NCBI GenBank assembly: GCA_902805805.1
Contig: CADCUE010000173.1
Location: forward strand, 1-9,599
Origin: an uncultured Frankineae bacterium
GTDB taxonomy: Bacteria > Actinomycetota > Actinomycetes > Mycobacteriales > SCTD01
Length of the DNA: 9,599 bases
Direction of reading: 5' to 3'
Under the pieces are notes generated by a model. The model saw only the letters and a program-made list of their open reading frames with translations. It ran no database searches and was not told the DNA's origin. A program made the position numbers and the translations under genes. Each line of letters starts with the position of its first letter. Positions within the stretch are counted from its first letter, which is position 1. Positions 1-5,883 of the stretch are shown here, piece by piece.

Positions 1-109
1 CGCGAGCCCCGCGTCGGGCGATCGGTCCGAACCACGGCACGCCCACGTCGTCGTAGGTGTCGGCCGCTCGGGAGAAGACGCCGGCGATGCCGTCCGGTGG
101 CGCAGTCAT
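1..109 (-). CDS. Class I SAM-dependent methyltransferase, N-terminal fragment (cut by window edge)
   Basis: Reading the minus strand from an ATG at 109-107 gives 36 uninterrupted codons beginning MTAPPDGIAGVFSRAADTYD and continuing through DDVGVPWFGPIARR to the window edge. The pattern of a Phe-x-x-Ala-Ala-x-x-Tyr-Asp stretch, then Val-Pro-x-Phe-x-Pro-Ile, is the usual N-terminus of UbiE/COQ5-like class I methyltransferases, upstream of the first SAM-binding strand. The SAM-binding glycine motif is outside the window, so the substrate cannot be guessed. The gene follows the KaiC-like gene on the same strand after a 36-bp gap, so it is probably third in that operon. No clear Shine-Dalgarno sequence precedes the ATG. 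An upstream GTG, 8 bases before it, is out of frame. The family call rests only on this short N-terminal pattern. Confidence 0.62.
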   Translation of the reverse strand, partial: MTAPPDGIAGVFSRAADTYDDVGVPWFGPIARRGAR

Positions 110-130
110 GCCGGCACGGTGGCAGCCGGC
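110..130 (-). other. Inverted repeat abutting the methyltransferase start codon
   Basis: GCCGGC at 110-115 and GCCGGC at 125-130 can pair as a 6-bp stem around a 9-base loop. On the minus strand the hairpin ends at the base directly before the methyltransferase ATG, where a ribosome binding site would lie. There is no T-run, so it does not look like a complete intrinsic terminator. It may limit translation initiation or simply be GC-rich chance. Confidence 0.3.
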
Positions 131-145
131 GCGCGAGGGCCAGGC

Positions 146-1729
146 TCAGCCGCTGCCGAGGGACAGGCCGGACAGGATGCCGGTCACCTCCGTGAAGGGC
201 TCGCCGACGACCAGGTCGCCCTCGCCGATGACGAGCTCGTGGATGGAGTGGTCGTGGCTGCTGCCGCGCATCTTGAGCACGAGGATGCCCCGCTTGAGCT
301 CGCTGCGGTGCTCGACGTGACGCAGCACGACGATCGCGTCGATGAGACCCGAGATGTGGCTCTCCGTGACCGACGTCGCCCCGACGAGGTGAGGTGAGGC
401 GGCGGTCACGAGCGAGGCCAGGCCGACCGTCTTGACGAAGGACGTGACCCCGATGACGAACTCGCGGTAGGCGTGCGTCGACCCGAGCCGCTCCAGCGCC
501 GACAGGCTGTCGATCACGAGGCGCCCCGGCTGCAGCCGCTCGACGAGGTCGCGGACCTCGACGAGGTGGTCGTCGAGGGAGGCCACCTCCGGGTAGAGCG
601 AGACGATGTGCAGCAGCCCGGCCTGCTCGTACGCCGCGAAGTCGTGACCCATCGCCCGGCCGTTGCGGTGGACCTGCTCCCGGGTCTCCTCGTAGGCGAC
701 GAGCAGGACCCGCTCGCCCGCGGCGGCGCCGTCCCCGGCGAACTGCGTCGCGAGCAGCGTCTTGCCCGTGCCGGTCGGCCCGGACAGCAGCGTGCTGGAG
801 CCGCGCATCAGCCCGCCGTGGGTGAGCCGGTCCAGCCCGGCGTTGCCGGAGGACACCCGCTGGTCGAGGACGTTGGGTGACGGGTGCGGCGCGGTGACGG
901 GCAGCACGACCAGCCCCTGACCCGGCACGATCGTGAAGCCGGCGTCGCCCTTGTGGTGCATGGCGCCGCGCATCTTGAGCACCTCGAGCGTGCGCCGGCG
1001 GAAGGCCCCCTCGCGGACGTTGCGCAGCAGCACGACGTTGTCGGCGACGAACTCCTCCACGCCGTAGCGGGACAGCGTCCCGCCCGGGTCGCCGGGCGTC
1101 TCCACGGTGAGCACGACCGTCAGGCCCAGGCGGCGCAGCGACGCGATCAGGCTCCGCAGCAGCTGGCGCGCGGCGACGACGTCCTCCTGCAGGGACAGCA
1201 CCGCGTTGAGGCTGTCCAGGGCCAGGCGCTCGGCGCCGGTCGCGTCGACGGCGTGCCCGATCTGCGCGGCAAGGGTCTCCATGCTGTACGGCAGGTGCCC
1301 CTGGGGTGCGTCCGCGCGGGCCAGCGGGGAGGCGTCGACGAAGCGCCAGTCGCCCGCAGCCTCCCAGGCCTCGACGTCCCAGCCGAGGGTGCGCAGGTTG
1401 GCCCGCAGGTCGTCGGCCGGCTCCTCGAGCGTGACGAAGACGCCGGGCTGCCCCCTGCGCACGCCCTCGGCGAGGAACTGCGCGGCGAACACCGTCTTGG
1501 CGCTGCCCGCCTGCCCCGCCACGACCGTCGCCCGGCGCGCGGGCAGACCGCCCATCGACACGTGGTCGAAGCCCCGGATGCCGGTGGCCACCTTGCGGAT
1601 CGACGCGCCTTCCTGGTGCCCGTCCTCGCCGAGGCGGAGGACGCCCGCGGCCCGGGCGGTGCGGGCGTCCGTGGTGCTCGCGTCGTCGTCGGGCGCGGGA
1701 CCGGTCGTGGCGGCAGCGGCGTCGGTCAC
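146..1729 (-). CDS. KaiC-family dual-domain ATPase (orphan, no KaiA/KaiB nearby)
   Basis: 527-aa protein with two RecA/KaiC domains, close to the roughly 520 aa of cyanobacterial KaiC. The first domain has Walker A GQAGSAKT (72-79), paired catalytic glutamates E102-E103 and Walker B around D172 (LALDSLNAVL), and ends with LEVLKMRGAMHHKGD. The second has Walker A GPTGTGKT (317-324), E347-E348, Walker B D407 (LVIDSLSALERLG) and VLKMRGSSHDHSI near the C-terminus. The phosphosite segment reads SVTESHISGL (453-462): T455 and S460 align with KaiC T426 and S431, while the T432 position is Gly. The chain ends about ten residues after the last domain, so the KaiA-docking tail is absent. The GTG start at 1729-1727 is chosen because it overlaps the upstream TGA in a GTGA and has GGGGGA a few bases upstream; the frame stays open further upstream only as arginine-rich shadow sequence. 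In this family it would hydrolyse ATP and may autophosphorylate. A clock role is not supported; a signalling role with the adjacent GHKL protein is inferred. Confidence 0.93.
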   Translation of the reverse strand: MTDAAAATTGPAPDDDASTTDARTARAAGVLRLGEDGHQEGASIRKVATGIRGFDHVSMGGLPARRATVVAGQAGSAKTVFAAQFLAEGVRRGQPGVFVTLEEPADDLRANLRTLGWDVEAWEAAGDWRFVDASPLARADAPQGHLPYSMETLAAQIGHAVDATGAERLALDSLNAVLSLQEDVVAARQLLRSLIASLRRLGLTVVLTVETPGDPGGTLSRYGVEEFVADNVVLLRNVREGAFRRRTLEVLKMRGAMHHKGDAGFTIVPGQGLVVLPVTAPHPSPNVLDQRVSSGNAGLDRLTHGGLMRGSSTLLSGPTGTGKTLLATQFAGDGAAAGERVLLVAYEETREQVHRNGRAMGHDFAAYEQAGLLHIVSLYPEVASLDDHLVEVRDLVERLQPGRLVIDSLSALERLGSTHAYREFVIGVTSFVKTVGLASLVTAASPHLVGATSVTESHISGLIDAIVVLRHVEHRSELKRGILVLKMRGSSHDHSIHELVIGEGDLVVGEPFTEVTGILSGLSLGSG

Positions 1730-2208
1730 GGGGTCCCCCGCCCGAGACCGTCGGCGCGGGCGGCGGCACCGTCCGCCACGACCGGCGCTCCCGTGCGCGG
1801 CAGCCGGAACCACGCGGTCTTGCCGCCGTCGGGGTCGGTCTCCATGGCGCACACATCGGCCAGCGCGGAGACCAGCCCGAGGCCCCAGCCGCCCTCCCGT
1901 TGGGCGTACGGGGCCTGCTCCGGCCGCGCCAGGTCCAGGTCGTGGACCGTCACGACGATGCAGTCGTCGGCGATGGTGATGCCCAGCTCGATCGTGGTCC
2001 GGGCGTGCAGGACGGCGTTGGTGACCAGCTCGCTGGTGAGCAGGACGAGGCTGTCCTGGGTGTCGGCGGGCAGGTCCGGGGCGTGCGAGAGCACGAAGCG
2101 CCGTGCGTCAGAGACGAGCCGCGGCACCGGGTCGAGGTGCAGGTGGTGGCTCTCGCGGACCTGGTCGCAGGGCGGGAGCGCCCCGGGGAGGATCCGCTGG
2201 CAGCTCAC
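1726..2208 (-). CDS. GHKL ATP-binding protein, RsbW/SpoIIAB-like anti-sigma regulator
   Basis: 160-aa single-domain protein with the Bergerat ATP-binding fold. The N box is ELVTNAVLHA (E60, N64, H68), the G1 region is VHDLDLARP (88-96), the G2 box is EGGWGLGLVSALAD (105-118), and it closes with GGKTAWFRLP. This layout is typical of the many small actinobacterial HATPase_c proteins related to RsbW and SpoIIAB, which bind ATP, can phosphorylate an anti-anti-sigma (STAS) partner, or bind a sigma factor. No STAS protein or sigma factor is encoded within the window, so its partner is unknown. It starts with GTG at 2208-2206, preceded by a GGGGGA ribosome binding site, and is first in the minus-strand operon. 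Its TGA overlaps the GTG of the KaiC-like gene, implying translational coupling and roughly matched amounts of the two proteins. Confidence 0.9.
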   Translation of the reverse strand: MSCQRILPGALPPCDQVRESHHLHLDPVPRLVSDARRFVLSHAPDLPADTQDSLVLLTSELVTNAVLHARTTIELGITIADDCIVVTVHDLDLARPEQAPYAQREGGWGLGLVSALADVCAMETDPDGGKTAWFRLPRTGAPVVADGAAARADGLGRGTP

Positions 2209-2276
2209 GCGTCCCCCGCCTCTGTCGTCTCGTCGTCGGCACGCTGCCGCAGGGTGCGATACCCCAGAATGAGCCC
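2209..2276. promoter_or_regulatory. Divergent intergenic region with candidate promoters for both operons
   Basis: This 68-bp gap must hold the start signals of both units unless transcription enters from within genes. On the plus strand, TCGTCGGCA (2233-2241), 8 bases, then CAGGGT (2250-2255) is a degenerate match to the mycobacterial PafBC-dependent DNA-damage promoter pattern (TTGTCRGTG, 8 bases, TAnnnT; recalled consensus), with 6 of 9 bases matching in the first element. Also on plus, CAGAAT (2265-2270) would place a transcription start on the GTG at 2277, giving a leaderless mRNA; no good -35 accompanies it. On the minus strand, GGGTAT (2264-2259) resembles the -10 of stress sigma factors of the SigB/SigF group, but no GTTT-like -35 is seen. 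All assignments are by eye. Confidence 0.3.
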
Positions 2277-2657
2277 GTGACGCGCTCCGCCTCCGCTTCT
2301 GCCGGACTCGCCGTGCGCCCGGGTGGTGGAGCGGCGCCGACCGACTACGCCCGCGCGGTCCTCGACGTCGTGGACCGGATCCCGCCCGGCAAGGTGATGA
2401 CGTACGGCGACGTCGCCGAGCTGATGGGCCGCGGCTCGCCGAGGACGGTCGGTGCCGTGATGAGCGACCACGGGCGCGAGGTGCCCTGGCAGCGGGTCGT
2501 GCAGGCCTCCGGCCGGCCGGCGGAGCCCTACCTGCGGGAGGCGCTCGCGCTGCTCGCGGCGGAGGGCTGCCCGGTCACGGGGGAGCGGGTGGACCTCGCG
2601 GCGGCCCGCTGGGACGGGCGCGGAGCAGGGGCCCCCGACCCCGGCCCGCCGGCCTGA
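2277..2657 (+). CDS. atl: Alkyltransferase-like protein (ATL, MGMT family without catalytic Cys)
   Basis: 126-aa protein with the DNA-binding domain of O6-alkylguanine-DNA alkyltransferases. Visible motifs are PPGKVMTYGDVAELMG (36-51, with Tyr43 at the nucleotide-flipping position), SPRTVGAVM (54-62, with Arg56 as the likely finger arginine) and VPWQRVVQASG (69-79). In active MGMT the last motif is PCHRV. Here Trp71 replaces the acceptor cysteine, which defines ATLs: they bind O6-alkylguanine, do not repair it, and hand the site to nucleotide excision repair. His, usual after Trp in ATLs such as E. coli YbaZ (PWHRV), is Gln72 here. GTG at 2277 is preferred because it is the first start after the divergent intergenic gap; longer reading would run into the opposite gene. 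The ribosome binding site is weak, so a leaderless mRNA is possible. The gene is 37 bp upstream of adnA on the same strand and probably co-transcribed. Confidence 0.9.
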   Translation: MTRSASASAGLAVRPGGGAAPTDYARAVLDVVDRIPPGKVMTYGDVAELMGRGSPRTVGAVMSDHGREVPWQRVVQASGRPAEPYLREALALLAAEGCPVTGERVDLAAARWDGRGAGAPDPGPPA

Positions 2658-2694
2658 GGCTCGCCGCGCGGTCCTGTCTCAGGGCCGTGCTGGG

Positions 2695-5600
2695 ATGGCT
2701 CGTGTGAGCGATCCCGTCCTCCGCCGCCGCCCGGTCCGGCGGACCGGCGCCCCCGTCCTCGACGAGGCGCAGTCGCGCGTGGTCGCGCACCCCGGTGGAC
2801 CGCTGCTCGTCCTGGCCGGTCCGGGCACCGGCAAGACCACCACCCTGGTGGAGGCGGTCGTCGACCGGGTCGAGCGGCGCGGGCTGCCCCCCGAGCAGGT
2901 GCTCGTCCTGACGTTCAGCCGCAAGGCCGCGCAGGAGCTGCGGGAGCGGGTGACCGCGCGGCTGGGCCGCACGACCCGTGGCGCTCTCGCCATGACGTTC
3001 CACTCCTACGCCTTCGCGCTGCTGCGCCGGGAGCTGGCCGCCGCGGGCGGACCGCCGCTGCGCCTGCTGTCGGGACCGGAGCAGGACCTCGAGGTGGCGC
3101 GGCTGCTGCAGGGGGTGCTGGTCGACGGCGCCGCCGACTGGCCCTCGGGACTGCGGCCGGCGCTGCCCCTGCGGGGGTTCCGCCGCGAGCTGCGCGACCT
3201 GCTCCAGCGGGCGCAGGAGCGCGGGGTCGACGGGCCGCTGCTGTCCGCGCTGGGCGAGCGGGCCGACCGGCCGGAGTGGCGTGCCGCGGGCCGCTTCCTC
3301 GAGGGGTACGAGGGGCGCTTCGCCCTCGACCCGGCCGCGGAGGTCCTCGACCACAGCGGCCTGGTGCGGGCGGCGGCAGGACTGCTCGAGACCGACGACG
3401 ACGTGCGGAGCAGGGAGCGCGCCGCCCACGCCGTCGTCTTCGTCGACGAGTACCAGGACACCGACCCCGCGCAGGTCCGCCTGCTGCAGGCCCTGGCCGG
3501 TGACGGGCGCGACCTGGTGGCCGTGGGCGACCCCGACCAGAGCATCTACGCGTTCCGCGGCGCCGACGTCCGGGGCATCCTCGACCTGCCCGACGCCTTC
3601 CGCACCGTCGACGGGCGCCCGGCGCCGGTGGTCGAGCTGCGCACCGGACGCCGCTGCGGGCCTGTGCTGCTGGCCGCTTCCCGGTCCGTGGCGCGCCGGC
3701 TGCCGGCCGGACGGCTGTCGCCGTCGTTCCGCGAGCTCGCGACCGATCCCGCCGCCGTGCGCAGCCCGGGCCGCGTCGAGGTGCTGCTCGCCGCGTCGCC
3801 GACCGGCGAGGCGGCCGTCGTCGCCGACGTCCTGCGCCGCGCGCACCTGCACGACGGCCTGGCGTGGTCCGACATGGCCGTGCTCCTGCGCTCCACGCCG
3901 CGGTCGCTGGCCGTGGTCCGGCGTGGTCTGCACGCGGCGGGCGTCCCGGTCGGGGTCCCGGCCGACGAGGTCCCCCTGGTCGAGGAACCGCTGGTGCGGG
4001 CGCTGCTCGACCTCCTGCGAGCAGCGCTGCGCCCGGCCGACGTCCGCGCCGGTGATGTGCTGGCCCTGCTCACCGGACCGCTGGTGCGCGCCGACGCCCT
4101 GGCCGTACGACGGCTGCGGCGCGCGCTGCGCGAGGCCGACCTCGCGGCCGGCGGCGGCGCTCCGTCCGACGAGCTGCTCGTCGAGGCGCTCGCCGACCGC
4201 CGGTCGCTGCTGCTCGTCGCCGAGCGAGCACGGGCGCCGATGGACCGGCTGCACCGGCTCGTCTCGGCGGTGCGCGAGACGGCGGGCAGCGGCAGCGCCG
4301 AGCAGGTGCTCTGGGCACTGTGGGAGGCCACCGGGCTGGCGCGGCGCCTCGAGCAGGACAGCCTCGCCGGAGGCAGCCGGGGCGCCGTCGCCGACCGGGC
4401 GCTGGACGCCGTGCTGGCGCTGTTCGACGCGGCGGCGCGCTACGTCGACCGGCTGCCGCACGCCTCGGTCCTGGGCTTCGTCGACGACGTCGAGGCGCAG
4501 GAGGTCCCGGGAGACACGCTGGCGCAGCGCACGCCGGAGGGCGACGCCGTCCGTGTCCTGACGGCGCACGCCAGCAAGGGACTCGAGTGGCCGCTGGTCG
4601 TCGTCGCCGGCGTGCAGGAGGGTGTGTGGCCCGACCTGCGGCTGCGCGGCTCGCTGCTCGGCGCCGACGACCTGGCGGCCGCCGCCCGGTCCGGCGAGGC
4701 GGTGGTGGAGGCCCCGGGCTCGCGGCCGGACCGTCGGGCCGAGCTGCTGGCCGAGGAGCGACGCCTGTTCTACGTCGCGGTGACCCGCGCCCAGGAGCGG
4801 CTCGTCGTCACCGCCGTGGCGGGGAGCGAGGGCGACGACCGGCCCAGCCGGTTCGTGGAGGAGCTCGGTGTGCCCCTGCCCGACCGGGTCAGCGCGGTCG
4901 GGCGACCGCTCACCGGCAGCGGCCTCGTGGCCGAGCTGCGCCACGTCGCGGCGACCAGTCCCGACCCGGCGCTGCGCGAGGCGGCCTGCCGGCGGCTCGC
5001 GCTCGCCGCGACGCTGGACGCCGAGCACGTCCCGCACGTCGGGTCGGCCGACCCGGACCGGTGGTGGGGGCTGGCGCCGCTGTCCGACGACGCGCCGCTG
5101 GTCGGTGCGGGCGAGACCGTGCGGGTGTCCCCCTCCAAGGTCGAGGCCTTCGACACCTGCTCCCTGCGGTGGTTCCTCGAGAGCGCCGTCGGCGTGTCCA
5201 GCACGACGGGCCCGGCGCAGGTCGTCGGGACGCTCGTCCACGCCCTGGCCGAGCTGGGCAGCGGCGCGGACGCCCTCGACGAGGCCGCGCTCACCGCCCG
5301 GCTCGACGCGGCGCTCCCCGAGCTCGACCTCGGCGCGCCGTGGGCCGTGCGCCAGCGGCGGACCGAGGCGATCGCCCAGCTGCGCAAGTTCCTCGACTGG
5401 CAGCGCGGCAGCGCGCGCCGGCTGGTCGGCACCGAGCTGGCCGTGGCCGTCCCCGTCGGCGAGCGTGCCGTCCTGTCCGGCCGGGTCGACCGGCTCGAGC
5501 GCGACAGCGCAGGCCGGGCCGTCGTCGTCGACCTCAAGACCGGCAGCTCGAAGCCGGGCAGGGCCGAGCTGGCGCGTCACCCCCAGCTCGGGGTCTACCA

Positions 5601-5883
5601 GCTGGCCGTCGCGCTCGGGGCCTTCGCCGAGCAGCACGGCCTGACCGAGCCGGGAGGCGCTGCGCTGCTGCAGCTCAGGACCGGCAAGAGCGCCGACGAG
5701 CAGCTGCAGCGGGCGCTGCCCGACGACGAGGACCCCGACTGGGCGCGGGCGCTCGTCGACCGGGTCGTCGAGGGGATGAGCGGCAGCGACTTCCCCGCGA
5801 CGGTCAACGAGCACTGCGCCCGCACCTGCGCGGTGCGCGCCAGCTGCCCCGCCTGGCCCGAGGGCGACGGGGTGCTGCGATGA
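2695..5883 (+). CDS. adnA: AdnA-like helicase-nuclease subunit (UvrD/Rep motor plus RecB-type Fe-S nuclease)
   Basis: 1062 aa, close to the length I recall for mycobacterial AdnA. The superfamily 1A motor motifs run in order: Q motif LDEAQ (22-26), Walker A AGPGTGKTT (41-49), Ia VLTFSRKAAQEL, Ic MTFHSYAFALL, II VDEYQDT (250-256), III VGDPDQSIYAFRG (277-289), IV LRTGRRC (315-321, R320 in place of NYR), V TAHASKGLEW (623-632) and VI EERRLFYVAVTR (687-698). The C-terminal nuclease has GTLVHAL (H849), GRVDRLE (D932), VVDLKTG (D946, K948) and QLGVYQL (964-970). Cys822 with Cys1041, Cys1045 and Cys1051 forms the expected four-cysteine iron-sulfur staple. AdnA pairs with AdnB to resect DNA double-strand breaks with ATP-driven translocation. 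The adnA-adnB order and the ATGA overlap (5880-5883) support heterodimer assembly. ATG 2695 is taken as the start; an in-frame GTG at 2704 is also possible. AddA/RecB assignment is less likely because two such genes of this size lie in tandem. Confidence 0.92.
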   Translation: MARVSDPVLRRRPVRRTGAPVLDEAQSRVVAHPGGPLLVLAGPGTGKTTTLVEAVVDRVERRGLPPEQVLVLTFSRKAAQELRERVTARLGRTTRGALAMTFHSYAFALLRRELAAAGGPPLRLLSGPEQDLEVARLLQGVLVDGAADWPSGLRPALPLRGFRRELRDLLQRAQERGVDGPLLSALGERADRPEWRAAGRFLEGYEGRFALDPAAEVLDHSGLVRAAAGLLETDDDVRSRERAAHAVVFVDEYQDTDPAQVRLLQALAGDGRDLVAVGDPDQSIYAFRGADVRGILDLPDAFRTVDGRPAPVVELRTGRRCGPVLLAASRSVARRLPAGRLSPSFRELATDPAAVRSPGRVEVLLAASPTGEAAVVADVLRRAHLHDGLAWSDMAVLLRSTPRSLAVVRRGLHAAGVPVGVPADEVPLVEEPLVRALLDLLRAALRPADVRAGDVLALLTGPLVRADALAVRRLRRALREADLAAGGGAPSDELLVEALADRRSLLLVAERARAPMDRLHRLVSAVRETAGSGSAEQVLWALWEATGLARRLEQDSLAGGSRGAVADRALDAVLALFDAAARYVDRLPHASVLGFVDDVEAQEVPGDTLAQRTPEGDAVRVLTAHASKGLEWPLVVVAGVQEGVWPDLRLRGSLLGADDLAAAARSGEAVVEAPGSRPDRRAELLAEERRLFYVAVTRAQERLVVTAVAGSEGDDRPSRFVEELGVPLPDRVSAVGRPLTGSGLVAELRHVAATSPDPALREAACRRLALAATLDAEHVPHVGSADPDRWWGLAPLSDDAPLVGAGETVRVSPSKVEAFDTCSLRWFLESAVGVSSTTGPAQVVGTLVHALAELGSGADALDEAALTARLDAALPELDLGAPWAVRQRRTEAIAQLRKFLDWQRGSARRLVGTELAVAVPVGERAVLSGRVDRLERDSAGRAVVVDLKTGSSKPGRAELARHPQLGVYQLAVALGAFAEQHGLTEPGGAALLQLRTGKSADEQLQRALPDDEDPDWARALVDRVVEGMSGSDFPATVNEHCARTCAVRASCPAWPEGDGVLR

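Noticed and set aside
146..1729. Circadian clock gene kaiC proper
   Set aside because: There is no kaiA or kaiB, one phosphosite is replaced by Gly, and the KaiA-binding tail is missing; the protein is better described as KaiC-like.
1730..1852. N-terminal extension of the KaiC-like protein to an earlier start
   Set aside because: The added 41 residues are mostly Arg, Gly and Pro and overlap the coding end of the GHKL gene. The GTG at 1729 with its ribosome binding site and stop overlap is the better start.
884..2272. 462-codon plus-strand open frame opposite the KaiC-like and GHKL genes
   Set aside because: It is antisense to two genes with clear motifs and has no recognisable domain.
2269..2280. 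Tiny ATG-to-TGA frame just before and overlapping the ATL start
   Set aside because: It has only three sense codons (Met-Ser-Pro) and no ribosome binding site; a leader-peptide role cannot be supported.
2674..2696. Second PafBC-like promoter just upstream of adnA (CTGTCTCAG, 8 bases, TGGGAT)
   Set aside because: Only 5 of 9 positions match in the first element, and the -10 lacks the key A at its second position.
2575..5814. Very long open frame on the minus strand opposite adnA
   Set aside because: Its translation is rich in Arg, Gly, Pro, Gln and Ala, with no recognisable domain, and it is the antisense of a gene with every expected motif. Such open shadow frames are normal at this GC content.
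4320..5879. 520-codon upstream extension of the adnB frame
   Set aside because: The extension overlaps adnA in another frame and is arginine-rich shadow sequence. The ATG at 5880 in the ATGA overlap gives a normal AdnB N-terminus with the Q motif close behind.
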